This document shows positions 1 through 12,942 of a stretch of 64,000 nt of DNA, in pieces. Position 1 is the stretch's first letter. Every line of letters starts with the position of its first letter. Location: assembly GCA_004154925.1 (NCBI GenBank), contig QJNS01000089.1:124001-188000 (forward strand), written 5' to 3'. Source of the DNA: Monosporascus cannonballus (taxonomy: Eukaryota; Ascomycota; Sordariomycetes; Xylariales). The notes beneath the pieces were generated by a model. It had not been told where the DNA came from. It worked only from the letters and a program-made list of their open reading frames with translations, and made no database searches. The position numbers and the translations under genes were made by a program.

Positions 1-1029
1 AGTTTAAACGGGTTAAAATATAACGTAATTTTAATGATCGTCGGCCGTTTTACGAAATTAAAATTATTTATTTTTACGGTTAAAACCTTAATCATAACCG
101 AATTAACCCGATTACTTTATAACGAAATTAAATACAAATTCGGTATGCCAACCGAAATTATTAATAATAAAAATAAGTTATTAACGAATTAATTCTGGGT
201 GGAATTCTGCAAAAAACGGAAAATATAACGGCGAATATCGACCATTTATTATCCGCAAATTAATAAGCAAACAGAACGTATTTATTAAATTTTAAAACAT
301 TATTTTTATAATTATATTAATAAATATTAAAATAATTAAATAAAGTTATTACGAAAATTAAAATTCGTATATAATAATATGCGGAACGTATTTACCGGCC
401 GTTTTCCGTTCGAAACCTTATATAGGTATTATTTAAAGATAATAAAATACCTTTTATAAAAATTTAAAATATATATATAAGGAATTAAAAAACGCCTTAA
501 GAAAATAACGGCTATTCGTTAAACAATATATAAACATTAGGAAAAAATAACGGCAGCCTAAAAAAAATATTATGATTAACGTTATATGCCTATAAAATTC
601 CAATTAAGGTAATAAGTAAATTTATTAATCAAAAATTTCAAATTCAAAAATAAAACATTTAAATTTATTTATATCCGGGTTACGATTAAAGAGTAAATAA
701 GTTCCTAAGTATAAAAAATAATATTTTTTACTGAATATTAACGGATATATAATATATTTTTAATATTTTTGTTAAAACTGTAATATAACTGGGAACCGGA
801 TAACGTCCAAATAACGTTACCGGACTTAATAAAGGAGTAAGAAAAATAAGTAATAAAAAATATCGTCCGCCACCGAAATAACTGGAAATAACCCGAATAT
901 CTAATTAAATAAAAAGGTTAGCCCGTTAAGTACAATACGTAAAAACCTCGAAAACATTTCGAATACGCTCTTAAGATATTATAACGTTATAAAAAAAAAT
1001 CAAATACGTACATACAAAATAAAACGACT
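1..1029 (+). pseudogene. Integrase with C-terminal chromodomain (RIP-killed)
   Basis: Bases ~20-185 read as an integrase catalytic core (IVGRFTKLKLFI, then LLYNEIKYKFGMPTEII), the familiar 'VDRFTK...FG.P..I.SDRG' region of Ty3/Gypsy integrases; the expected catalytic SDR reads NNK. Bases ~895-1029 read as a chromodomain (EYLIK-stop-KG-stop-PVKYNT-stop...FEYAL), with the stops where tryptophans of the 'YLVKWKGWP..NTWEP' signature belong, i.e. TGG to TAG/TAA. Known role: integrase inserts the element cDNA and the chromodomain can tether it to H3K9-methylated chromatin. Stops throughout make this a dead relic. Confidence 0.8.
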
Positions 1030-2664
1030 TAAAAACCATAAGATAATAATAGCTTAATCGGAAATTAATCGCTTAATAATTATAAGGATTATAAAAAATA
1101 TTTTAAGCAAAATTAAAATATTAATATTAAAATATTACCTAATTATATAACTGTTTTTAAGCCTTTGACGAATAATTACCTTATTATATACCAATTAAAA
1201 ATTTATAAAGAACGTAAAAGGAATTAAACCTTTATTTCGGAAATAAGGTTTTACGCTTAATTATTAAGCTTTACGTTAGTTAAGCCTTAATGGACGTATT
1301 AAAGAAATTAATATAAAAATATCGGAAAATAATCGGACAATATACGACGGCAAAAAACGAATATATTTATTAAATTTATTAAACGTAAAACCCGGAATAA
1401 ATTTAAAAATATTTTATTTCTTAGGAAAAATAAGGCCAAGTAACCGGAATATAATTTGTTACTAATTGGAAATAAGGCGCCGCACTTAAAACGCTTAGTA
1501 TATTTGGGTTTAATAATAGTTTCGCTAAGCAAAACCGTTTTTTAATTGAGATTACTAATAAATATCAAAGTTTCGTTAAAACGTTAAAAAACGGGCAGAA
1601 GATATTCGTAAATAGGGAGTATAACGGCATAAAAATTTTCGAAAATTATCTTATTTATAAAGATACCTTAAATTTACGCCAAATCGAAAATTAACTGCAA
1701 AATAATAAGAAAAAGACCGTAATATTTATAAAAAGAATTTAAATTTATAAACCTATAAAATAACGTTAAAATTGGATTTTTGCAATTATAACCGACGATC
1801 GGAAACCGACCTTAATTGTATTAAAAAAAGGATATTTCTTAGTAATAATTACGTTAAAGGCAAATTTGGCCTCGTAAAGGACGTCAAGTCGACGACCGAC
1901 CGCAATTACGTTAGAACGTTTATACTGGGTACTTACAGTATAAGCTTTTTCGAATTCGTCGATTAACTCCTAATTATCGGTGCCGAATTAAGAAATTATC
2001 TAGGCGGTACCTTTAAAAACGATCGGAATTTAAACGGAAATTAAATATCGATATTAATAACATTAAAAATAATTACTTACCGCGCGAAAAATCTTATGAT
2101 AATAATTGGCCATAATATAATTTAGGGCGCCCGGAACCTGAACGTAAACCGTACGGTAATCGAAATAATATTGTATTACGTAAATATAATACGGCTTATT
2201 ACTGCCCGTAATACGATTAATATTTATTTTACCATCGGCGGTAAAGGGATAACGCTTAAGAAAATTCTAATCTTCCTTAATATCAAAATAATACTTTTTT
2301 TTGAATTTCTTATAAGAAAAAAATATTGCGAACGGAGATAATACGCAAAATAGTTGGAAAAAATAAAATAAGAATAAAGAAAAATAGGAAACCGAACAGA
2401 ACATATACGCGAAAAAAATGGAAATATGGACGCGAAAAGAAAAAAAAAGGTAAATAAAATGGGGTTAAAAACAGGTTGTAATAAATAATTGGGCAGAATA
2501 TAATTAATTCCGTAATATAATACGCATTAATTACAACAGTAACTACTTATAATACAACATAACGGTAAATTATCGGCAAATATACGTAATTAAATTCATA
2601 AAATACGTTATATCAAATTAATAATAATATTATTAAAATTTAACAGCTTAAAAAGGGGCAAAAT
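1030..2664. other. Post-pol segment of element A, function unknown
   Basis: About 1.6 kb lies between the chromodomain and the 3' LTR, and the same segment is present in copy 2 (about 22067-23683). Usual Gypsy elements have little after the integrase. Fragments are open on both strands, e.g. 1308-1532 on minus (74 codons) and 1772-1966 on plus (64 codons), but RIP stops prevent choosing the coding strand. I recognise no domain. It could be an extra ORF, an antisense ORF or long non-coding 3' sequence. Confidence 0.4.
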
Positions 2665-2870
2665 GGTAAAAATATAGCTCTTATAAAAATAAGGTTAATA
2701 ACCGACCAGCTACCGATTAACCACCGACCTACTTACTAATATAAATCTACCATCTGGCAGCTAATGGGAAACGCTAGATGGAAATAACCTAATATATTTA
2801 TTTCTTAAAATCCGCTTTACGACTGGTCGGAGATCACCTCACTTAGCTTACAGCTGTCCATTATCTTACA
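2665..2870 (+). repeat. 3' LTR of element A copy 1 (206 bp)
   Basis: Its right end is ...CCATTATCTTACA, shared with the A copy at 34849. The same 206-bp length is obtained for the 5' LTR of copy 2 and for the rejoined 3' LTR of copy 2. The start is RIP-blurred here but consensus is TGTAAGAATATAG. It contains a TATA-like stretch (AATATATTTATTT) and an inverted repeat at 2750-2758 / 2773-2781. Confidence 0.85.
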
Positions 2871-4860
2871 AATAATTTAATTAATATTTGAACAATGATT
2901 TTGTAATAATGTTTTTAATATATTTAGTTTAATAAAATTATTTTGATATTATATTAATGAATTTATAATATATTTTTTAACTTTACTTTTTTATATGCAA
3001 TTTATTGTATGTTAAATATTTTATCGTATAAATACAATAAATGTAACATTTCACATCGTTAAAAGTATATTTTAACTGTTAAATATAATAATTATAATAA
3101 TTTAAATATTGATATTATATACGATAAAATTAATTCTAGTTCTATACGAAACTAGTTCGAAAAATGTAAAAAGGGAGTCTAGAAAATATAATAAACTTTA
3201 TTGTTCCAAACTCAAAAATTATACCAATATAATATAACTTATTACTAAATAATCTTTATAGAATATTAAATAATAATATGAAAAGTCCGTATAAAATGGA
3301 AACTAAGAAGATTAAAACTTATATACATCGATAGTTTCTATATAAAAATTAAATAATTAAAACAAATGGATTTTAATATAAACGTTTGCATTTAAAAATT
3401 GATTTCTTCAAAAAGAGTTCATTAGCGCTAAAAATAAAACCGTTACTAAAGCAAATAAATAACAGATTAAAAAATTAAACCAAAACTTTATTTAAAATCC
3501 ACTGTGGCGTAGGATTACTTTAAATATATTAATTTAAATATAATAACCCAGATTTGAAATTTCTAAAGTATATCGATAAAAATATATAATTAACATAGTC
3601 GCAATATATATAAAAACGTTGTAATTATAATATAAAATTTGTTTTTTATTTCTTTATTTATATTTGATATATAATATTTAAATTGTATGAAGACAATATT
3701 TATTTACTTATATTAAAAAAATACAAGGTAATTTTGAAACAAACGCATTATATATGTACTGTTTTGTTTAAAAGAAAAATTAAAATCTTTAAAATAAAAT
3801 ATTGAAATATTTTTCAAACCAGGTTTTAACTACTATACATTACCTTATATAGTTTATTTTCACTAGAAAATACATGATATTTATATTAAAGTAAAGGTTA
3901 GTTTAATATTTACTTATAATTATAATGTTATTAAGAAAATATATTTACGCTGTTAAAAACTAAATTTAATTTTTAATTATAAAATACTCACTTTTAAAAA
4001 CTTATTAATTTTAATAATATTTAAAATAATACGTATTGCAAGAATAGTTTATGCGTTAATGTTAAAATTAAAAACATTGTTTAATATCAAAAAAACGATT
4101 TTTTATCGTACTAAGAGACTCCTATTAAAAACTAATGTTTAAAGGTTTGATTAAAAGGATATTACGAAAAAAATACATTTTATTTAATAATAAATTCTTT
4201 TAAAAATTAAAATAATTTTAAAATAATATTAACATATATAACTGCGGTATTACCTACAATCTAACTGTATTATATCATTATTAAATTATTACTTTATAGA
4301 TACTTTTAAATTTTAGTAAAAGAATTATAATGACTTAAAAATTATTTACCTCTTTGTCTTGTTACTTTTAAAATTCTATAAATATAATAAAAGTTATGTT
4401 CATAGAATTATTTTAACAAAAGCTATAGTTAAAATTGTTTTAATTTATTTAATACTTTTATAACAATTAATGTACGCTGTATTTACCTTTAACAAACAAC
4501 TAGTGTATAAAAAACATAGAATTAATTAAATATATTTTCAATTATTTTTAAAATTTCACAAAACTCTAAACAAGAAATAAATATTTTGGTAAAAATATCG
4601 GTATTTTATTAAGTAACACTTATAATTAAAATTTTAAATTTAACACTGCTCAAAATTACAACGCGTAAAATAAGAATACGTAAAATAAATAATTATCATA
4701 AAAATTTTTAAAAAAATTTAACCAAACTTAAACCATCGATATTATTTAATTTTATAACATTTAAAAAGCTTTATACAATTTAACTTTTAATTCTTTAACA
4801 TTTTTATTTTAGCCAATTGTTTTAAATTATTTTAAATTATATTATCAATTTGATTTATAT
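2871..4860. other. AT-rich interval without recognisable gene
   Basis: Very AT-rich DNA. I see no coding stretch, LTR end or internal repeat that can be supported. Unlike element A it keeps some CpA and TpG, so it is probably an older or differently decayed relic. Confidence 0.5.
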
Positions 4861-6018
4861 AAAAATTTCTGCTTAGTGGGTATTCGTCAATCCCTAATAA
4901 GACCTAATAGGTACCTAATAACTCCTTAACAAACCTAATGGGTACCCATTCCCTCACCCTCCAGTTCCCATTTCCCGTCTTAAAGCCAATGCCATTTATG
5001 GCCTGGGGGTGTGACCAGAGGCTGTGAGGCGAGTCTGTCAGGGGGGCGGCGACACTCGGAAGAGAGCTCAGATAAATAGGACACCTTCTCCTGAATCCCC
5101 CGCTGCTAAATTCCATGCTGGCGACAAACCAACCAAAGCCGCTCGGCGTTCCACTGCAATGGACGTGCCAAGAACATTCCATGAACCGTCTGTGGCGGCG
5201 GATCTGTGGGGGCGTTGACCAGACCTTGTACATGTATTGGCATTTCAACAAGCTTGTTTTCTTGTTAAGCGTTTGCTCTCGAATTGTTCATCATTGTCAA
5301 TGACAAGATGTTCCAGCAAGACGTGATCGAGTGTCTTATAACCTACTAGGCTTTGTACCACCATCATGTCAACGTCCCCAGGTAAAAAAAGAGTCGTTCC
5401 GGCTCCAGCGGCGATATTCTCCGCACTGCAAGCAATATACACGCACCTTGACATCATCGAGTTAGTGACTCACGGTGGCATAAGTAACACCCTTGCTCCG
5501 ACAGAGGCACGAATCTCCAAAGTGGGGAAACATTTAACGATCGGAAACCAGCATCAAATAGGTAGGTGGCATGCTACTCTTGTGCGTAGCTTAATACGGA
5601 AGCCCTCACCCATTTGGCTCTCGTGATTTCATAGAAAGCTCACTCGAGCTACTCATCGGTAGATATGCCGAGGTGGCGTCGTTCTACCGTCACTCGTTCC
5701 CCTGCATATGCTACTACCTTCTCAGGAACGTAACACACCAACTTGGATATAAATCAACAAGCATTGATGAGAGAAATGCAAATAAGCCTTACGCCTGGAT
5801 ATCACAATGGTCCTTGTACAATAAAATCGTGGGCTAAAAACGCGAAATCTGCCGTTCCCTCTGCAGATATATACACTTACAATCGCATTGCATGCCCCGG
5901 CCGGGGACCAGCCGTGTATCTTGTAGCAAAACACCAGAAATCACAAAGTCAAACAGCCGTTTTCGGCTTCATTTTGCAAAACAGAAAACAGGGAGAAATT
6001 TATATAATGACGTATGAG
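4861..6018. other. Island of normal base composition, trapped host segment
   Basis: Composition changes abruptly near 4865 from AT-rich repeat DNA to mixed sequence rich in CpA and TpG, and ends exactly at the insertion site of element C (6018). Before that insertion it continued at 38055. The left margin has several CCTAAT(A) motifs (4891-4937) and a 14-bp palindrome at 4937-4950 centred on GGTACC. Short frames exist on both strands (4904-5251 minus, 5366-5626 plus, 5743-6018 plus) but none shows a domain I recognise. Probably a fragment of unique or recently acquired DNA that escaped RIP. Confidence 0.6.
5366..5626 (+). CDS. Possible small hypothetical ORF (86 aa), uncertain
   Basis: An ATG in a reasonable fungal start context (CACCATCATG) opens an 86-codon frame in the unmutated island. 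The first ~38 codons look protein-like (alternating hydrophobic residues after a basic MSTSPGKKR start), but there is no signal peptide, no domain I know and no clear intron. An overlapping minus frame (5245-5457) is almost as long, so either or both may be chance. A downstream plus frame starting at 5743 runs to 6018, where element C interrupts it, so any gene here could have been truncated. Confidence 0.2.
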   Translation: MSTSPGKKRVVPAPAAIFSALQAIYTHLDIIELVTHGGISNTLAPTEARISKVGKHLTIGNQHQIGRWHATLVRSLIRKPSPIWLS

Positions 6019-6407
6019 TGTGACTGCTAGGCGGTTTAACCAACTAATAAACCTTAGTCGTACGGGTTTATGTTGGCAGGAGTATTGTGGGACTCTGTAG
6101 CAATAAAATAATTTAATCACGTTTCTTAATACCAAAGGTACAAAAGTCGTATTATAAAGGGTTGGTATTAATAAATACTTTATTGCAAACTGAAATTATT
6201 TAAATTATGGAAATAACAAGCATATTATATTTGGTTTTGGTTATCAGTTACCGCGGGATCATCATGATCTTACAAGATCCTAATAATCCTAACTTTTGTG
6301 GATTTCGCAAAATCCCAATGATCCTGATTTTCGTTACGTAACCTTTTTCCTGGTGCTCCATTTGCTTTGACTATTTCCGGCTGTACCAAGGACGTTAAGT
6401 TATAATA
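6019..6407 (-). repeat. 3' LTR of element C (389 bp)
   Basis: On the plus strand it begins TGTGACTGCTAGG and ends ...GGACGTTAAGTTATAATA, the RIP form of ...GTTGGGTCATAACA in the partner LTR. It is 35 bp longer than the partner because it carries two copies (6256-6290, 6291-6325) of a 35-bp unit that is single in the other LTR. Confidence 0.88.
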
Positions 6408-6485
6408 CGATTTTCTTTTGTTCCAGATTTTTGTCCCGAAAATTTTATCCGTAAGTATTTAATTTATCATAACGGATCGTATTAA

Positions 6486-6872
6486 TGTCATGACCCAGCA
6501 AGCCACGGTTTCCAGAAACGGTCTGTCAGAACCCAACCACAAGTGCGTAATGGAGCAGGTTATGTGATGGATCACCAACTTACTGATAGTAAACCAATAA
6601 ACCGGATCATTAACTAATTGGTGGTAAGCCAATAAGCCGGATTACTAATTTACTAATACTAATCAAATAAACCAGATTAAAATATATACGTTCATTATTT
6701 CCATAATTTATATAACTTTATTTTGCAATATAATATCATTATTTAAAGCATTTTTGAAATTACGAAACGTAATATATTATTATATTTATTACTTAAATTT
6801 CCATAATATTTTTATTAATAAAAACCCGTAGGACTAAAATATAATAATTAATTAAATTACTTAGCCTTTATA
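6486..6872 (+). repeat. 5' LTR of element B (387 bp)
   Basis: Begins TGTCATGACCCAGC and ends at the RIP form of GCCGTCACA. It contains three 35-bp tandem units (6576-6610, 6611-6645, 6646-6680). The first ~130 bases keep many CpA and TpG sites and are visibly less mutated than the matching part of the 3' LTR. Confidence 0.88.
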
Positions 6873-7599
6873 CGTTATAAGTTTTTATTCAGTAATATCG
6901 TTAAACTTTGAGCAATATCACCGACATTATATCTATTACTAAGCAACCCGAATAACCCATTTACCAAATCCCGGATAACCCGGATATTGGAATAAAATCC
7001 GAAAAGGAAAAAGAAAAACCTCGCCTTTTTCGCGAAAAAGTTCTCAGACGCCTGGATGTTATAAGTAAACGTATTATTTAATTTGAAAAAGATAATAATG
7101 ATCTTACGACGTTATTTTAAACCACCTATAAAAAGCTTAAGGAGAAAAAAAAAGCTCCTGAATTCAGGAAGCCTTTTCGAACGAATCGGATTATCCAGCT
7201 TAATTTCATTAAAGAACCGAAATTCTTTTTTAATTTACTTAAGCCAGAACCTTTCGACGGAACATTAATTAAATTATAATTGTTTTTAATTTAATATTAA
7301 ATATATTTCAAATATTTTCCTATTTCATTTATTACGTTTATTATATATGTTAAGTTTATACTCGGATTATTTACTGGAAATACGGTTATTTAGTTTAAAC
7401 CGTTATAAAAAATACGTTATTTTATTAATCGAAAAACGACACCCGGAAATAATACGAATATATAGCGATTATAAATAATTCGAATAAATATTAACGAACA
7501 TTTTCGGAATAATAAACGAAAAAACAAAAATTAAAATATAAATCTAATAATTATGAAAAGGAAATTCGATATGGAATTACGGTAGCATATTCATTTAAT

Positions 7600-10500
7600 T
7601 AGCTGTTAAGTTATATTAAAAATAAAAAAGTTTAATAATTAAATTTTTTTAATAACTTAAAAAAATAAAAATTCATATTTCAAGTTTAATCGGCCTAATT
7701 ATTTATCGGATTATATTATTATTCTAATTAAATTAATAATGGTTTAATATAAATAATATATTAAAGGTATTAGGAAAAGGATAATAATAAACCCCGATAT
7801 ACGGCTAATTTTAACGTTTCTTAATATAACAATAATTTTTACGGTATAAAACCAGGACATATAGAATTAAAAGCCATTTACAGAGAGGATTAGAACCAGA
7901 CCAAATATTACAATTGTAATAAGATAGGACATAGACCAATATGGTACAAGGTACCTAAGAAACCCTATTGAAATGACTAAAAACCAATACCTGAAAAATA
8001 GGTTAGAAAGAATCAAAAAGACGGAGGCAAATCCATCAACATAATTCCGCCTAAGTATATACTAGGTTTTCCATAACGAAACATCCAGCAAGAAATACGA
8101 AAAACCAGGACGCTGGCTTAATAGGCATTACGAACACAATAAAAAGTATTATAAAGATAATTACGCAAATACCAAAATTGGACAAAAAATATTTATCTCG
8201 GAACCCCTAATCGATATGCTAAAATATATACCATATAATGTCGACGACAAAAATATCCCGGTACCGAAAAATAAAAATAATATATTTACGGACGGAATAT
8301 TTACATATATTATAAAGACTTGGATTTTCTAACACGTACCGGAAATAATAAAAACAATAAATAATAATATTGATATTTTTGATATATAACCCCAAAAGAT
8401 ATTTAATAATTAGCCGAAACAAAAAGCTGGCCCGAAAAGAATAATACTCGCAAAAAAGCTTTTTTATTATTATTAATAATATAATTATTAACCAGAAAAA
8501 ACGATAATTTAATATATAAAAAAACAATTACCAAAAGGCTATTACAAATTTTTATTTTGAATTAATATTTCTTATAAACGTTTACCAAACAAAATTAATT
8601 TAAAAAATATATTAATATATAAACGCTTTTTAGAACAATAATCAAAATAATGCATAATAAGATACAGTTATAAATATAAAAAAATAATTATTTCGATAAA
8701 GAATATTATAACAGAATTAAAAGTAACTAATACGATTCGAAAAAAAGTACGCCGGCAACAAAAACAAATAGAGTAACTTAACGCGCGAAATATAGAAATA
8801 TAGATAACGCTCGACAAACTCGAACAGAAATTAAAAGAAAAAAAATTACCTATAAAGAAATTACAAAATAACGAAACTCAAAGAAATTAAAAAAAGCTTC
8901 CAAAAAAGGTTTTAAACGCGACGATAAAAACCGTTAATAACCTTATTACTTTAGATATGCGAATTAAAACGTATTAATATACCGCAATAATAAACTGCGG
9001 AACTCTAAAGGGGAATTAATTTATACCAAATATAATTAATAAGCTTAAATTGACATGAAAATACAAGTTAAAACCTAATATAACAATAAATACCGAAAGT
9101 TAAATATTCGCTTATAATAATAGAAAAATTATACGCAAAATTAATTACTTCGAGATTTTTATCTAAAAATAATACCAGATAATTATCGTTCTATTTAGGA
9201 ATTACGATATAATCTTAGAATTACCATAAATACGGCAGTACGGAATCTTAATTAATAACGAGATTAGCCAGGTAAGATTTACTTTACACCTTATTAACAA
9301 ACAAAAAAAAAATTAAAATTTCAATATTTGATTAATAATAACGACTAATACAAATATAAGAATACGACAAAAACATTATTAACCAAAGAAAAAAACATAA
9401 AAAAAACGAGCATGAAAGAAAAATACGACATATCGTTACAACCATCAAAGCGAAACTAAACCAACTAAATAACGATCTAAAACAATAACAGCTCCAAAAA
9501 TCTAAAGCTCTAACCAATATACTACTATAATACCACAAATACAAACAGCTTTTCAAAAAGAAACTCGATACGAAATTACTAAAATATAACGAATAGGATT
9601 ATAAAATAATTTTCAAAAAAGGATTCTTAATAAATTTTACCCTATTTACAACTTTAACAAAAACGAATTACGTACTTTTAAAAAAATACTTAGAAAATCG
9701 GTTACAGAAAAATTAAATTCAACCTTCGAAATTACCAGCAGAATACTTTATATTTTTTATACCTTAAAAAAATTAAAATATTACAACTTATAATTAATTA
9801 CCGATAACTAAACGATATTACAGTTGAAATCGGACATTATTACCCTTTATTACAAAACTCAAAAACCGACTTTATAAAACCAAATCGTTTATAGCATTCG
9901 ATCTCAAAAATAAATAAAACTTTATCAAAATCAAAAAAAGAACATAAATAATAAACGGCCTTTAAAACGAAATACGGATTATGTAAGTATTTAGGTATAC
10001 TAATAAGATTTACGAACGTACGAGCAACCTTTTAACGGATAATAAATTATGTACTACAAAAATATTACGATATTTTCGTTATATGCTATCCCGACGACAT
10101 TCTCATTTTTTTAAAAACAGAAAAAGCATACGAAAAATGCGTTTATAAAGTTCTTTAAGTTTTACAGAAGGCATAATTAGTTATTAACGCAAAAAAGGTC
10201 AATTTTACAAATAGAAAATAAGATATTTAGGACATATTATTACCCTAAAATATATTAAGATAAACCTCATAAAAATCGCTGCAATCACATGATAACAAAC
10301 CTTAACGATAGTCAAAAAGGGATAAGTATTCCTTAAATACGCCAACTATTACAAAAGGTTTATTCGAAACTTTAATAAAATAACCATATTCCTAACGAAC
10401 CTTCGAAACAAAATTTCAAATAAATGCCAGATACGGAAAAAATATTTCAAAATATTAAGAATACGATTACTAATAAGTAAATATTAATTATATATAATTT

Positions 10501-12330
10501 AAATCATTTCGTTAAATTAAAAAGCAATATTTAGAATTCCGTATTAAATGCAATAATCGGATAATAAAATAATTAAGATAAATTACACCTTATTATATTT
10601 TTTATGCAAAATAAAAAAGACCAAATTTAATTACTGTATTCCAAATAAAGATTTTATAACTATTATTATGGCATTTCGAGAATTTAAGCATTTCCTAACA
10701 AAAAGCTTATACCAAATCAAAATTAATATAAATTATCAAAATTTACCTGATTTACTATTACTAAGAAATTTATAGGATAATAATTTCGTTATACGGAAAA
10801 ATTGGCGAATTTCGACTTAGTTTTTATTTACAAAAAAGGTTTAGAAAATAATAAAGCAAATATTTTAAATTAACCACCAAACTTTAAAAGAAATAATTAA
10901 AATTAATTATATAATTTTTGACGTTTTTATAAAAGGATATTTATACCCGTAACAAATTACGATAATTCGGGCAATATCTTTCGATATATATTAAAAGGTC
11001 CGGCAGTATAACGACAGTTTTCTAAAAAAATTAAAAAAAAATAAATAAGATATAAATTCCAGAAACAATACTCAAATGGTTTAATACGAAATATATACAA
11101 ATATTAATTATACAGATATCCAGGTATCTACAAAATTCTAAAACGGCTTTAACTGATATATTCCTTTTTTAAAATAAAATTAACAATATAAAAATTATAC
11201 GATAATACGATATTTACGCCAAAACAAAAACTCAATTACATAAGCCGTATAGAAAATTACAGCTATTACCAGTTATAAAATGACTATAACATTTAATTAG
11301 ATTCGATTTTAATATTACATTTTTTATATCAAAAAATAGAATTATAGAAATATATTATAATACTAGTTTTATAATTATCCACCGATTTAGGAAATTCTTT
11401 TATTTTTTACTATATTACAAAAGTATAAACGCCGAACAAATAATATACATTTTTTAAATATATTTTTAATATATACGAACTATTAATAAAAACTATTTTA
11501 AATAAAAAATCGATATTCGTATCTAAGTTTTAACAAAGTTTAATAATATAAATCAACTTAAATTGCAAATTATATAACGTATTTAACAGTTAAATAAATA
11601 AATAAACAAAATACACGAAATAAATTTTAAAAGCTTGTTTAAAATATTATATTAATTATAAATAAAATAATTAGGTTAATAAATTATTAATTATATAATT
11701 AACTTATAATATTAAGTTTTACGAAAATATCAAAATAATATTAATAAATATAAATTTTGGTTTTACATTAAAAATTTACAAAAAAACGCGTAACGACGGT
11801 TCAATTAATATTAAACCAATCCATACGTCAAAATAATTACGATAGTTATACCAAAAAATAAAGACAAAATTAAAATTCTTACGTAATTAAATAAATAAAT
11901 CTTATAACCAAAAGAAAATTAGAAAGATTAATTTTCGAAAAAGAGAAAATAATTTTCTTCGTTATAAAAAATATTTAAATAAAACGACCTACCAAATAAC
12001 TCGATTTTAAATATATCGGTCCATATAAAATCGCCAAAAAAGTCTTAGAAAATAATTATTAATTAAAACTTTTACAAAAAGTTTAAATTTATCTAATTTT
12101 TTACATTTTCTTATTCGAATTAATAACTGATGTAATTAAGGTATTTACGGTATAAAATAATATGAAAATAAAGAACCAATAAATATATAAGGTAGAAAAA
12201 ACTTTCGATATACGAAAACAAAAGGGATTTACCCAGTATCTAATTAAGTGGAAAAAAATATACGGATTCCGAAAACACTTAGAAACCTGCCAAAAAACCT
12301 TATCAACGCCTAACGTTTATTAAAGAACTT
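7600..12330 (+). pseudogene. Gag-pol relic of element B
   Basis: At 7906-7947 a CCHC zinc knuckle can be read as Y-x2-C-x4-H-x4-Y, i.e. two of the four ligands changed from Cys to Tyr. The reverse transcriptase catalytic motif reads ICYPDDILIFLKTEK (10081-10125). A chromodomain begins VEKTFDIRKQKG and continues QYLIKWKK (about 12192-12306). The order gag, reverse transcriptase, integrase and chromodomain is that of a Ty3/Gypsy chromovirus. Stops and frame breaks occur throughout. The sense strand is depleted of TpG but keeps CpA (19 CpA against 1 TpG in 9361-9600 by hand count). Confidence 0.8.
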
Positions 12331-12942
12331 TTATTAATAATGACGGAATCATCTGAAATTATAACATTCCAATTTATAAGATCTAAAGAGTGGAACCCTT
12401 AATCTATCATATTTCAATTAATAACGTTTACCTTACCTAAAGCCTATATTTCGACTATAAACTTTAATTCCAATTACGCAAGGTTGTTAAAATTATCAAA
12501 AATTAAAAAATACAATTAATAAATTTTGCACATTAGGATTAATAATATTAACGTTAACGACGTATACGAAAGAAAATGCGCAAAAACTTCGGACAAATAT
12601 TTTTCGGCTGTTAATTTTTTCTTTTTTAACCTTTTCGACTTTACGATATAACAATTAATTATGAAATGGGAATTTTTATTCCGTCGCATGAACGACTTCG
12701 ACGAACATATTTTTTATAACGAAAAACTCCGCTTATTATTTAATAATTAAGCTGTCGAGCAAAACAAAAAAATAAGGTATTACGTCAAAATATTTAAATT
12801 TAATTAAATTAACTCAGGCAAATCACCATTTGGATTTGCGGGAACGATATTTAAAAATACCGGAAAACATATTAAATAAATATAAAAAACTTACCAAAAA
12901 AAGAAAAATGTTAAGGGCAAGATTTATGGAAAAAGGAAATCG

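Larger units (their letters stand above)
1..2870 (+). mobile_element. Chromovirus 'A' copy 1, 3' part (Ty3/Gypsy), cut by window edge
   Basis: The sequence enters inside the integrase and runs through a chromodomain, a ~1.6-kb post-pol segment and a 206-bp 3' LTR. Base 1 aligns with base 21041 of the second copy and the two stay similar to their 3' ends, differing mainly by C/T and G/A changes. Nearly every C left in the first hundreds of bases is followed by G, as expected when CpA has been converted to TpA. No reading frame is intact. The Ty3/Gypsy assignment rests on the integrase-plus-chromodomain order here and the reverse transcriptase seen in copy 2. The 5' part lies outside the window. 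Confidence 0.85.

Noticed and set aside
4891..4937. CCTAAT-type repeats as a possible telomeric relic
   Set aside because: The motif is CCTAAT(A) with irregular spacing, not CCCTAA arrays.
4904..5251. 115-codon minus frame in the island
   Set aside because: Low-complexity Pro/Ser/Arg composition, overlaps plus frames, starts and ends in repeat-like border sequence; no domain.
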